Below, one piece after another: positions 55,912 through 64,000 of a stretch of 64,000 nt of DNA. Below the pieces are notes generated by a model, which worked only from the letters and a program-made list of their open reading frames with translations, did no database searches and was not told the origin of the DNA. How positions within the stretch are numbered: position 1 is the first letter of the stretch; each line of letters starts with the position of its first letter. Made by a program: the position numbers and the translations under genes. Origin of the DNA: Chryseolinea lacunae. Its GTDB lineage: Bacteria; Bacteroidota; Bacteroidia; Cytophagales; Cyclobacteriaceae. Where the stretch lies: positions 81,492-145,491 of the forward strand of contig NZ_JAERRB010000018.1 of NCBI RefSeq assembly GCF_016735595.1, in the 5' to 3' direction.

Positions 55912-55942
55912 TATTGATACTGATACGTATTAATATTGATAC
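55912..55942. promoter_or_regulatory. operator/promoter region of the SIS-PRTase-PfkB operon
   Basis: TATTGATAC is repeated (55912-55920 and 55934-55942) around the palindrome ATACGTAT (55923-55930), just before the XRE gene. This fits autoregulation. TATATTTG (55950-55957), a match to the Bacteroidota -7 box, sits only three bases before the ATG at 55961, so transcription would begin at or just past that ATG if the box is real. Confidence 0.45.
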
Positions 55943-55960
55943 ATTTAGTTATATTTGACT

Positions 55961-56554
55961 ATGAGTGTAAGGTGTAAGTTTGGGAGTTTCCTGAAACAAA
56001 TCAGAGAAAAGCACTTAATCTCTCAAGATTCACTTGCCGAACACTCCGGTTTGTTAAGACATCAAATAATCGCAATCGAAAAGGGGAAGTCAAATTATAC
56101 AATTGATAATCTCTTTAAGTACCTGCATGGTCTTAACGTTTCTTCGATCAACCTAGATTCTCTAAAAGAATTGTTTGAATTTGAAATAAACGGTAGCACT
56201 ATGACTTTAGAATCAATTAGGGAAAAAGTAACCGAAAAAGTGATCGGCAATGATGCCTGGCTAAATAAACTTGATCACTCAAATCCTGGCCATTACGGTG
56301 TTAATGATCACGGGATCGACCTTAGTTCAGATGATGTTTTTGTAAATATTCCACAACGTTCATTTGAATTTAAGAACGCCAATTTCCGTTTCAATCTGAA
56401 TTTGATGAGTTCAACAAACGGGTATTCTCATAAAGGCATGAAGGTGGCTAACGGTAAAGGAACGTTTCGATTTTCTGAAATGAATGGAGAGCAAATTGAA
56501 ATCGATGATTTGGAGATTGAGGTAGATTTGGATCTAATGGCTGATGATCTTTAG
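55961..56554 (+). CDS. XRE-family regulator with an unknown C-terminal domain
   Basis: The 197-residue protein has an N-terminal Cro/C1-type HTH (about 5-65): FLKQIREKHLISQDSLAEHS, QIIAIEKGKSNYTIDNLFKYL. The last 120 residues are acidic and beta-rich, without known domain. It is the first gene of the operon, and its stop lies within the region where the next gene could start (frame open from 56544). It probably controls the whole run of genes through the repeats in front of it. A ligand may bind to the C-terminal part. Confidence 0.8.
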   Translation: MSVRCKFGSFLKQIREKHLISQDSLAEHSGLLRHQIIAIEKGKSNYTIDNLFKYLHGLNVSSINLDSLKELFEFEINGSTMTLESIREKVTEKVIGNDAWLNKLDHSNPGHYGVNDHGIDLSSDDVFVNIPQRSFEFKNANFRFNLNLMSSTNGYSHKGMKVANGKGTFRFSEMNGEQIEIDDLEIEVDLDLMADDL

Positions 56555-56621
56555 GGTTGATCAATATCAGAGCTCCGTCGCTATTAAAGAATTCACTGGT
56601 ATAAATAAACAAGCAATAATA

Positions 56622-58547
56622 ATGGGAAAACCGTTTGAGGCCGAGTTAGAGAAACTAGAAAAAACGTATGAGTGGGCCTTAAAAGCTGATGTATCAGGAA
56701 TATCCGAAACGATAAGAAACACCTGGGGTTATCCATTACTTTCGGTTGGATCTGGTGGTTCATTTTCGGCAGCAGAATTCCAAGCTTTTATTCACAGGAC
56801 ATTCTCTTCTTCAATTGGACACGCTATCACACCGGTTGAGACAATTTCGGCACTCCCACGGAACGGTGAAGTTTCAGTTTGGCTTATATCGGCAAGTGGG
56901 AATAACGTTGACATCTATAGGGCATTTCAACATGCTGCATTACGTGAGATGAAATTCGTTAATGCGATAGTTGGCCGAAATGAGACCAGACTACATGAGG
57001 CATCAGCAAAACATCAGTATACTAACTGCTTTGCTTTTCCGATGCCTTATGGGAAGGATGGCTTCTTAGCAACCAACTCTCTTCTTGCCTTTACAGTCAT
57101 TCTATACAGAGCATATAACGATGTCGGCAATGGGACAACCCAGTTACCCCAGACTTTGAACGCGCTCTTCAAAAAATGCATGGATAACTTTCACGGATTT
57201 GAACAGATCAAGGAAGCCACAAAATCTTTGTGGAAGAAAAAATATCTCCATATTATCTACAGCCTTAATTTGAAACCCGCAGCATTAGATATTGAATCAA
57301 AATTTACAGAGGCCGGACTAATCTCTTCTCACTTGGCCGACATTAGAAACTTTGCTCACGGCAGACATCATTGGTTTTCGAAACATCCTGAAGATAGCGG
57401 TATTATCGCTTTGTCAACTAATAATGACTATGAAGTAACAGCGAGAACTTTGGGTTTACTCCCGGCCACAATCCCTAAAGCACATATTTCATTTAAAACA
57501 ATCGACGGTATAGAAGCAATCGCCGGGGTAATATTATCTATGTACTTGACTAGCTGGCTCGGAAAAGAAAAAGGGATCGACCCCGGTCGGCCTGGAGTAC
57601 CCCCTTATGGTTCAAAAATTTATAGACTAACAGCTAATCCTGGCTTCATTTCGTCGGTAAAGACGCAAGAAGTTGCCATCGCTCGCAAAAGAAAACTGGC
57701 ACCTCTAAGCTATGATTCCGAAAGTGAAAACTTGTGGAGCGGAGCATATAAAAAATTTACCAAACGACTTGCAGCCGCAAAAATTGGAGGAGTTATTCTG
57801 GATTACGATGGTACTGTTGTTGACAGCGATAAGCGATGGGACCCGCCACGACAAGACATGGCTGATGAGCTAACAAGATTATTAAGCGAAGGCGTAGTCA
57901 TAGGATTTGCAACGGGAAGGGGAAAATCGATAAGAAGCGACTTGCAGCAGGTTATACCCCAAAAGTTTTGGAATAAGGTTATAATAGGATACTACAACGG
58001 TTCTGAACTTAAGGCCCTTTCAGATAATACAAAGCTAAGCACTGCCACTACTCCCATACCTGAATTAGAAGTGCTATTTGAAAAATTAAAAAATAACTTC
58101 TTCTTATCAACACTCGCTGACTTCGACCCTAAAAAACATCAGCTAACAATAAAAAGAAAAAAGAATAAAGCCCTTTCTGAGACTTTCTTATGGGACTTAG
58201 TTCAAGATGAGTTTTATCACCGTGATGAACATGCAGGCGAGGTGCTTCGCTCTAGCCATTCTATTGACATAATTGCAACGAATGTATCAAAGTTATCAGT
58301 TGTAAAAGAAATCAGGAAGAAAATCCGTAATGGTGATGTAATCTTAAGCATTGGAGATAGAGGAAGATGGCCCGGTAACGATGCGAAGCTTCTCAACGAG
58401 AGCCTTTCTCTGAGCGTTGATGAAGTTTGCTTCTCTCCAGAAACATGCTGGAATTTATGTCCAGCGGGAATACGGGGTGCCCAAGGTACACTTTATTATC
58501 TTAGTCGATTGAAAAGAAAAAATGGAACTTCGAGAATTTCACTTTAG
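56622..58547 (+). CDS. SIS-HAD fusion protein
   Basis: The 641-residue protein joins a SIS (sugar isomerase-like) module and a HAD phosphatase module. The SIS half (about 30-370) shows GSGGSFSA (about 43-50) and LISASGNN, the usual phosphosugar-binding loops. The HAD half begins at about residue 390: motif I LDYDGTVVDS (aspartates near 394-396), FATGRG as motif II, a lysine-bearing middle and GDRGRWPGNDAKLL as motif IV. Together they could change and then dephosphorylate a sugar phosphate. An earlier in-frame ATG at 56544 overlaps the XRE gene and would add 26 residues. The following gene starts five bases after the stop. Confidence 0.8.
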   Translation: MGKPFEAELEKLEKTYEWALKADVSGISETIRNTWGYPLLSVGSGGSFSAAEFQAFIHRTFSSSIGHAITPVETISALPRNGEVSVWLISASGNNVDIYRAFQHAALREMKFVNAIVGRNETRLHEASAKHQYTNCFAFPMPYGKDGFLATNSLLAFTVILYRAYNDVGNGTTQLPQTLNALFKKCMDNFHGFEQIKEATKSLWKKKYLHIIYSLNLKPAALDIESKFTEAGLISSHLADIRNFAHGRHHWFSKHPEDSGIIALSTNNDYEVTARTLGLLPATIPKAHISFKTIDGIEAIAGVILSMYLTSWLGKEKGIDPGRPGVPPYGSKIYRLTANPGFISSVKTQEVAIARKRKLAPLSYDSESENLWSGAYKKFTKRLAAAKIGGVILDYDGTVVDSDKRWDPPRQDMADELTRLLSEGVVIGFATGRGKSIRSDLQQVIPQKFWNKVIIGYYNGSELKALSDNTKLSTATTPIPELEVLFEKLKNNFFLSTLADFDPKKHQLTIKRKKNKALSETFLWDLVQDEFYHRDEHAGEVLRSSHSIDIIATNVSKLSVVKEIRKKIRNGDVILSIGDRGRWPGNDAKLLNESLSLSVDEVCFSPETCWNLCPAGIRGAQGTLYYLSRLKRKNGTSRISL

Positions 58548-58552
58548 ATAAA

Positions 58553-59692
58553 ATGAATAGAGATCTCGGTCTTAAGATATTAGCTCAGATAATGGAATGG
58601 CCTGATGAACAGGCGCAGACAGAGTTTCGCTGGCTATCGTTTATGTCAGCATATAAATATGATGGTTATAGGGAATATCTGGCAGGAGCAAGGTTCATTG
58701 AAGGTCTCGCTACGTGGCTTCAACAATTCCTACCCACCGATAGAATTACGGCATATCAGTATATAAAGGAAAATCTGTTATATATCGGGCCCGCAGAAAT
58801 GCAACGACTTGTTGAAAAATTTTTTACTGAAACAGTGTTAAAAAGTTTACAGGTAAAAGTTGCGAACAATAAGATTATCCCAAAATATATGGTTTTCTCC
58901 TCTGAAGAAAGTTTAGAAAACCTCCATTCTGAAACTCGGAAGATATTATTCATGGGTTTGAGCGATGGCGCACGTTTGGATTCCTTAAGAAGAGCTAACG
59001 CTGGTATCATTTCCAATGAACAAGTCGCAATTACGACGGAGATCAGTAACGCCAAATGGGAAGATATGTTGAAGGAGCTTCGAGAGGATCCAAAAAATAA
59101 AGACAAAAGTGAAAAGTTTTCAGGCGTCTATCTCATCGACGATTTCACAGCTTCCGGCACAAGTTTAATACGAGAAGACCCAATTGGTTCCGGTAAATTC
59201 AAGGGAAAGCTGATAAAGTTTGCGTTAGCGTTACAGGCGACTACTAAGTATCTAAAATGTAGTCCTTTCGAGGATCATTTCCAGATCACAATACACCATT
59301 ACATTGGCACTCAACAGGCAAAGGCAAATATTGAATCTAGGTATTCTCATGCTAGAGAAGAATTGGAGAAGATCGGGATAAAAGACGTTCAGTTTTCATT
59401 CGGCATGGTTCTTCCTTCCAGTATAAAACTTACCGCTTCTTCAGTTGAGCCTTTTGCCAAACTATGCAATAATTACTACGACCATTCTATATACAATAAG
59501 CATTTCGAAAAGAGTGGGTGTGCAGATGGCAAATTCGGCTATGCCGAGTGTGGCCTTCCAGTAATACTAGAGCACAATACACCTAACAACTCCCTTTCCT
59601 TACTATGGGCAGAAACGAATGGCAAAAATGGAGCTCACCCTATGAGGCCGCTATTTAGAAGAAGGCAACGTCATATAGATTTTTCAGCATAG
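58553..59692 (+). CDS. phosphoribosyltransferase-like protein
   Basis: The 379-residue protein has a type I PRTase motif, YLIDDFTASGTSLI, with Asp196-Asp197 and the loop SGTS, the PRPP-binding site. The first 150 residues are helical and may be a partner-binding extension. The end has a conserved-looking stretch (ECGLPVILEHNTPNNSLSLL, then PLFRRRQRH). I recall the Pfam PRTase-CE family, which is linked with conflict systems, but I cannot search. It should join or remove a base with a phosphoribosyl group; the partner base is unknown. It lies five bases after the SIS-HAD gene and two bases before the ATPase. Confidence 0.75.
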   Translation: MNRDLGLKILAQIMEWPDEQAQTEFRWLSFMSAYKYDGYREYLAGARFIEGLATWLQQFLPTDRITAYQYIKENLLYIGPAEMQRLVEKFFTETVLKSLQVKVANNKIIPKYMVFSSEESLENLHSETRKILFMGLSDGARLDSLRRANAGIISNEQVAITTEISNAKWEDMLKELREDPKNKDKSEKFSGVYLIDDFTASGTSLIREDPIGSGKFKGKLIKFALALQATTKYLKCSPFEDHFQITIHHYIGTQQAKANIESRYSHAREELEKIGIKDVQFSFGMVLPSSIKLTASSVEPFAKLCNNYYDHSIYNKHFEKSGCADGKFGYAECGLPVILEHNTPNNSLSLLWAETNGKNGAHPMRPLFRRRQRHIDFSA

Positions 59693-59694
59693 TC

Positions 59695-61638
59695 ATGGCT
59701 AACCCATTTGAAAAAAGAGCTACCGAATACTTAAGAGATGACACAGCGTTCTTATCTGTTGTCGCTCCGGAACCTTTACATACATTTTTTGAAAAGCACG
59801 CTAAAGATGGAAAACTCTATGATCGTCTTAGCATGATAGTGGGCACGCCAGGAAGTGGTAAAACGACCATTTCAAGTTTGCTGCAATACAAGACGGTGCA
59901 CACGCTTTTAGCGAACCCAAACTTGTCAGAATACAAACCACTAGTAAATGCACTTAAGAAATGTGGAATAATTGAAGCTTCAGGGAATTCGTTTATCATC
60001 AAATTTCTCGGCTGCCGAATTCCAATGGAATCAGAATACAGAGATTTCTGGGAATTACCTTATAGCCGGGATGTTAAGATGGGCTTACTTAAATCTTTTT
60101 TACAAGCTCGCGCCATGCTTTCATGGCTAAGAAGTATCGAAAGCGCCGCAAACCTAAAACTATCCTCTGTAGAAATTCGATTCCGGGAAGGTGCGGGAGC
60201 GGCTGAAAATAGTTTGGGAGGAGTCGACGGGGAAAGCCTTTTCCAACGAGCACGAGAGGTAGAGCGCTCTATCTATGAAATAGGTACAGCACTAGTGCCA
60301 CCATCAGAGAAAAATTTGGGAGACATCGCGACCGGATCATATCATCCCTTCGATGCAATCGAGTATTTTAATCTGGACAGCAACGATGGCTCAATTTTAA
60401 TAAAGCCTATGGTAATGCTTGATGATGTACATACTCTTCATCCAGATCAATTATCAATCCTGATTAATTGGCTAGTAAGAAGGGAAATGAAAATAGCCAG
60501 ATGGATGCTAATGCGTTTGGATGCACAAACTCCTCAGTCAGTGCTATTAGATGAGTTGGAAACAAACACGGCAGTTGACCAAGGATCGACTGTTAAACCC
60601 AGCAGGGAAATTACTTCAATTTGGCTGCAGAGTCCTAAAGATAGGACGAAAAGGCGAAGTGAGTTCAGAGTAATGGCAAAGAGCATGGCAGACAAGTATT
60701 TGAGGCTAATGCCCGTTTTTGCTCGGCAAGGTCTTACAAGTTTTCCCGATCTCCTCAACACTCGAGTAACTCCAATTTCTGGTTCTAAAATGGACCAATT
60801 GAGGAATAAGGTGAAAAGCTTAGCAGCTAAGATTAGTATTAGCAAGAAAACGTATCAAGAGTTCCAGAAGGATATTGAAAGTTATTTTTCGAGTGCTCAA
60901 ACAATTGATGATTCTGAAGACGTGAAATTGGCAATGCTTCACATAATGCTTCACAGATATACTAAACGAGTGCCACAAGCAGGGTTATTTGATCAAAGCG
61001 AAGATCAAGTTGCCTCAGCGCAGTTCAAGCCGATAAAAGTTGGAGCTGGTTTAGCCGATGGAGCGAGAATTTTCTTGATGCATGAATATAGTCGCCCCTA
61101 CTATTATGGTATAGATGCTGTTTGTGACGGCAGTTCTGAAAACGCTGAACAATTTTTGCAATTGGCAAGTCAACTCGTCAATGCGGCGGAGACTAGAATT
61201 ATTAGATCGCATCCCGCCAGCCTACCTCCATCTTACCAACACAAACTACTTACAGACCGAGCCACTGAAATGGTGGATGAATGGGATTTTCCTAAGAGCC
61301 GTGAAGTAAAAAAATTATGCAAACACATAGCGAAAGAGTGTCTTCAAAAATCACTTGAAAACAATGCTCCTCTGAATGGCGGTGCTAACGCGTTTGGCAT
61401 TCCCATCGAAGAGTTTGAAAAAATACCATCACAAAACCCAGAACTCGCGAAGGTGTTGAAATTTGGAGTCGCATATAATGCTCTCTCTATAAAACCGAGT
61501 CAATCCACGAAAAACAAAATGTGGAGCCTAATAGAATTGTCTGGCCCCGTCATCATTTCATCTGGTCTTACTTTGGCTAGAGGAGGTTTTTTAGAAAGAA
61601 CCGTAAAGGATCTATTAAGCGCGCTTGAAAAGGAATAA
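59695..61638 (+). CDS. P-loop ATPase of the SIS-PRTase operon
   Basis: The 647-residue protein has a Walker A motif GTPGSGKTT (about 50-58) and a Walker B strand VMLDDVHTLHPDQ (about 239-250), in the layout of STAND/AAA-like ATPases. The C-terminal 300 residues are mainly helical and not recognised. It could sense infection or gate the neighbouring enzymes. It is translationally close to its neighbours (two bases after the PRTase gene). The next start (61640) lies two bases after its stop. Confidence 0.75.
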   Translation: MANPFEKRATEYLRDDTAFLSVVAPEPLHTFFEKHAKDGKLYDRLSMIVGTPGSGKTTISSLLQYKTVHTLLANPNLSEYKPLVNALKKCGIIEASGNSFIIKFLGCRIPMESEYRDFWELPYSRDVKMGLLKSFLQARAMLSWLRSIESAANLKLSSVEIRFREGAGAAENSLGGVDGESLFQRAREVERSIYEIGTALVPPSEKNLGDIATGSYHPFDAIEYFNLDSNDGSILIKPMVMLDDVHTLHPDQLSILINWLVRREMKIARWMLMRLDAQTPQSVLLDELETNTAVDQGSTVKPSREITSIWLQSPKDRTKRRSEFRVMAKSMADKYLRLMPVFARQGLTSFPDLLNTRVTPISGSKMDQLRNKVKSLAAKISISKKTYQEFQKDIESYFSSAQTIDDSEDVKLAMLHIMLHRYTKRVPQAGLFDQSEDQVASAQFKPIKVGAGLADGARIFLMHEYSRPYYYGIDAVCDGSSENAEQFLQLASQLVNAAETRIIRSHPASLPPSYQHKLLTDRATEMVDEWDFPKSREVKKLCKHIAKECLQKSLENNAPLNGGANAFGIPIEEFEKIPSQNPELAKVLKFGVAYNALSIKPSQSTKNKMWSLIELSGPVIISSGLTLARGGFLERTVKDLLSALEKE

Positions 61639-61639
61639 C

Positions 61640-62767
61640 ATGAATGGGCACAGAAAAAGGTGGAATTTCTGTATTGAGCACTACAATGAAGAAGTGCTTG
61701 AATTCTATTCTCAGCATTTTGGAGAGGAACACCGTAAGTGCCTTTTTATAGGAGGTGCAGGCTTTGATCCCAGGAGCAACATTATTGTGAAACAATTGTT
61801 TTCAATCATGAGTAAGCGGTTGCACGCTATTTATATTCGGGAGGAACGTCCTGATCCTGATCATGAATTGATAAAACGAGCAGCTACAAACCTCAAAGAT
61901 GCCGTGGAGCTAGGTTGCTCTTTTGATGTGTTGGAAATCAAAATATTCGCAGACGACAATGCAGTTGTTGGCGGCATGAACATTTCCAACGCCTTAAAAA
62001 AAATCGACTTTTCCGTCTACACCGACATTGTCGTTGACATAAGTGCTATATCGGTAGGTGTAAGCTTTCCTGCTGTTTCTTATGTTTATGAAGTGGCCAA
62101 GAATTCTGAAAGACCAATTAATGTTCATCTGACGGTGGCCTCTGATGATGAACTGGATTCCCTCATATCCTCCACTCCAATAGATCGTGTCACGGATATT
62201 CGGGGGTTCTCCATTCCGAACCTAATGGGGGAAAAAGAGAAAGCGAAGCTTTGGTTGCCGTTAATATCCTCTGCTAAGAAGAGTGTCTTGAAACGAATTC
62301 ATGCCGCCGAAGTGCCGCATGACACTTGCCCAATTTTTCCTTTTCCTTCTGACGATCCGAAGAAGGGAGATAACCTAGCTATTAACTTTGTGGAAGAATT
62401 AGAAAGTGAATGGGAGGTTGATCCCCGTAATTTTGTTTACGCAGATGAGAAAAGGCCCTTAGATATCTACAGAACAATAATGAGAATTGATGAGGAGCGG
62501 CGGCCAGTATTTGAAACGTTTGGTGGATCAATGCTCATTTTATCTCCGTTGGGGAATAAAATGCCAGCTATAGGTATGTTAATGGCTGCGCTAGAGCGCA
62601 GATTTCCTGTGGTTTACGTCGAGGCACTAGAGTATCATGTTGACTGGACGAAAGTTGACGCGTTGTCAATGGAAAGTGTTCAAACCGCCCATGTGTGGCT
62701 TTATGGAGAGGCTTATCATGGAGACATTAAAAATTTCGAAACGAATGAAGAAAAAGATAAAATATAA
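61640..62767 (+). CDS. unrecognised Rossmann-like protein
   Basis: The 375-residue protein has alternating strands and helices with a glycine-rich start (CLFIGGAGFDPRSN), VVDISAISVGVSFP in the middle, and FGGSMLILSPLGNKMPAIGMLMAALE towards the end. This recalls a Rossmann or nucleotide-binding fold. I do not recognise the family and do not see a catalytic motif. An earlier ATG at 61625 would overlap the ATPase gene; 61640 follows a plausible ribosome-binding site (AAAAGGA). The next gene starts within it. Confidence 0.65.
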   Translation: MNGHRKRWNFCIEHYNEEVLEFYSQHFGEEHRKCLFIGGAGFDPRSNIIVKQLFSIMSKRLHAIYIREERPDPDHELIKRAATNLKDAVELGCSFDVLEIKIFADDNAVVGGMNISNALKKIDFSVYTDIVVDISAISVGVSFPAVSYVYEVAKNSERPINVHLTVASDDELDSLISSTPIDRVTDIRGFSIPNLMGEKEKAKLWLPLISSAKKSVLKRIHAAEVPHDTCPIFPFPSDDPKKGDNLAINFVEELESEWEVDPRNFVYADEKRPLDIYRTIMRIDEERRPVFETFGGSMLILSPLGNKMPAIGMLMAALERRFPVVYVEALEYHVDWTKVDALSMESVQTAHVWLYGEAYHGDIKNFETNEEKDKI

Positions 62768-63806
62768 TACATCTCCGACCGTATATGGCACAGGCTTAGT
62801 TTCTCTCGACATTGTTGTAAGCGCCAATTCAGAAGAACCTAGCTATCATTGGGCTGGAGGTACATGCGGAAACGTGCTTACAATGTTAAGTTATCTTGGG
62901 TGGAAATCTTTTCCGATAGCTAGGTTAAATGAAGATGCAGCCTCTATGCGCGTAAAGACAGACATGAAGCGCTGGGGTGTAGATCTGACCTATGCTGGAC
63001 AGCCCCCATCAACCAGTACACCGATAATCACACAGGAAAATTCTATTGACAAAAAGGGGCGTCCGATTCATAAATTTCATTGGAAGAACTGCCCCAAGTG
63101 TGGGGCTTGGCTTCCAAATTATAGAGCCGTTACGCTAACAGCCACTGCAGATATCAAAGAAAAAGTTTCATCCGGAAATATATTCTTCTTTGACCGAATA
63201 TCGCCTGGGGCAATAGACCTTGCTGAGCATTTCAAAAGCCTTGGAGCAATTATCTTCTTTGAACCTTCAGCGAAATCTGATCTAAAGCAACTTAAACGGG
63301 CGTTGAGTCTCGCGGACATTGTTAAGTACTCTGATAAGAGATTTCTGTCTTCGTTATCTGACATAAGAAGCTTCACCTCCGCTTTTCTAGAAATACAGAC
63401 CCTAGGGAGTGAAGGTTTAAGATATAGAACTCATACGTCCAGTAAATTAGATAGGAGGTGGAGAAAGCTTCCTGCTTTTCAAGTCTCATCAATTAAAGAT
63501 ACTTGTGGGTGCGGTGATTGGACTAGTGCAGGTTTCATTTCCAAGGTTTGCAATATTAAGGCGGAAGACTTAAAGAAAATTTCCGAGCAGACTGTAGTTT
63601 CAGGTTTAAAATATGGCCAAGCATTGGCCGCATGGAATTGCGGCTTCGAGGGCGCGCGGGGTGGAATGTATAGACTGAGTAAAGACACATTCGAAAAAGA
63701 AATACAACATATACTTGAAAGTGGTCCCTTAAAAAGGAAAAGTCAAGAAAGAAATATGGCAAGTGAAATTTTGGATAGTGAGATATGCCTGTGCAGTAGC
63801 CAGTGA
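62718..63806 (+). CDS. PfkB-like (ribokinase-family) kinase with a Cys-pair insert
   Basis: The 362-residue protein follows the PfkB/ribokinase pattern: the N-terminal GTGLVSLDIVV, WAGGTCGNVLTMLSYLG, and near the end KDTCGCGDWTSAGF (about 260-273). The last corresponds to the DTxGAGD signature with the catalytic Asp kept and Cys in place of Ala. An insert near residue 125 has CPKCGAW, a single CxxC pair. The family phosphorylates sugars or nucleosides. Starts at 62718 (with GGAGAGG upstream) or 62745 are possible; both overlap the preceding gene. It is the last gene seen in the operon. Confidence 0.78.
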   Translation: METLKISKRMKKKIKYNTSPTVYGTGLVSLDIVVSANSEEPSYHWAGGTCGNVLTMLSYLGWKSFPIARLNEDAASMRVKTDMKRWGVDLTYAGQPPSTSTPIITQENSIDKKGRPIHKFHWKNCPKCGAWLPNYRAVTLTATADIKEKVSSGNIFFFDRISPGAIDLAEHFKSLGAIIFFEPSAKSDLKQLKRALSLADIVKYSDKRFLSSLSDIRSFTSAFLEIQTLGSEGLRYRTHTSSKLDRRWRKLPAFQVSSIKDTCGCGDWTSAGFISKVCNIKAEDLKKISEQTVVSGLKYGQALAAWNCGFEGARGGMYRLSKDTFEKEIQHILESGPLKRKSQERNMASEILDSEICLCSSQ

Positions 63807-64000
63807 TATCGGTAAGTTATATATAAGTAAACTGCCCAAGAAGTTGCCAATCCCTTGGCTGCCTTGACGGAACTTAACTGTAATAGCTAGTACTTGATCT
63901 GACAGTTGAGCTAGGGATTCCTTCCTACTAGACAAAGGTAGCCCCCGCTCCAAATAAGTCAAGGGCTTCGCGAGTGGCCGCGCAGAATCCTTCGCACGCC
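63807..64000. other. no supported gene at the right edge
   Basis: After the kinase stop there is no long frame with protein-like composition. The last about 40 bases look richer in G and C (GCTTCGCGAGTGGCCGCGCA). The continuation of the island is outside the window. Confidence 0.4.

Larger units (their letters stand above)
36990..64000. mobile_element. mobilizable island carrying defence genes; right end outside the window
   Basis: The stretch begins with a broken recombinase. It contains a mobilization block (Toprim protein, ParA-like protein, MobC, relaxase, candidate oriT) and an antirestriction-type RadC/JAB gene. Several defence-type systems follow in a row. Base composition looks more A/T-rich than in the first 29 kb. 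No conjugation machinery is seen, so it would be mobilised by another element. No flanking direct repeat could be found, and the right boundary and any intact integrase are not visible. Confidence 0.6.

Noticed and set aside
63729..63962. Minus-strand frame at the right edge as an integrase fragment
   Set aside because: The translated sequence shows no recombinase motif; it overlaps the end of the kinase gene.
1..64000. tRNA, rRNA or CRISPR array
   Set aside because: No cloverleaf with CCA context, no rRNA-like stretch and no regularly spaced repeats were seen while reading both strands.

Overview
The window reads as a chromosome segment of a Bacteroidota bacterium, most likely a member of the Cytophagales. 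The evidence is a type IX secretion C-terminal sorting domain, PKD/SBBP/Kelch surface proteins, a two-component-propeller histidine kinase, a MacB/FtsX-type permease, DUF2911 and DUF2200 proteins, several AraC regulators, and at least one match to the Bacteroidota -7 box (TAnnTTTG). No species can be named from the sequence alone. No rRNA, tRNA or CRISPR array was seen.

Bases 1-29,500 are ordinary chromosomal background. They hold secreted or lipoprotein genes (TPR, Kelch, protease, formylglycine-generating-enzyme-like, Ig-like), small oxidoreductases (two SDRs, an aldo/keto reductase, an epoxide hydrolase), and local regulators (three complete AraC, one AraC remnant, TetR, HxlR). Several regulators sit beside clear palindromic operators. 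Two secreted-protein genes share an identical bipartite upstream element with exactly conserved spacing.

Bases 29,600-31,200 hold two neighbouring genes, each split by apparent frameshifts: a YD-repeat-like secreted protein and a DUF1835-like protein. They are followed by a methyltransferase that may be coupled to a 34-residue ORF, then two large secreted proteins.

From about 37 kb to the right edge lies a mobile, accessory island. It opens with a decayed serine-recombinase tail. A mobilization module follows: Toprim primase-like protein, ParA-like ATPase, a candidate oriT, MobC and a relaxase. Next come a RadC/JAB gene preceded by a large nested palindrome, and an operon on the opposite strand whose central protein fuses a nucleotidyltransferase-like domain, a HEPN domain and a GIN/DUF2807-like beta domain. 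Then come an AbiE-type toxin-antitoxin pair and a four-gene restriction-like system: PHP-ABC ATPase, DNA methyltransferase, superfamily 2 helicase and GIY-YIG nuclease.

The island ends, within the window, in a compact operon (55,961-63,806). It encodes an XRE regulator, a SIS-HAD fusion, a phosphoribosyltransferase-like protein, a P-loop ATPase, an unrecognised Rossmann-like protein and a PfkB-like kinase with a Cys-pair insert. The sugar- and nucleotide-type enzymes, the ATPase and the defence-island setting suggest a conflict system that makes or consumes a phosphorylated sugar or nucleoside-like metabolite. I do not recognise it as a named system, and it is the best candidate here for something undescribed. 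The right end of the island and any working integrase lie outside the window.
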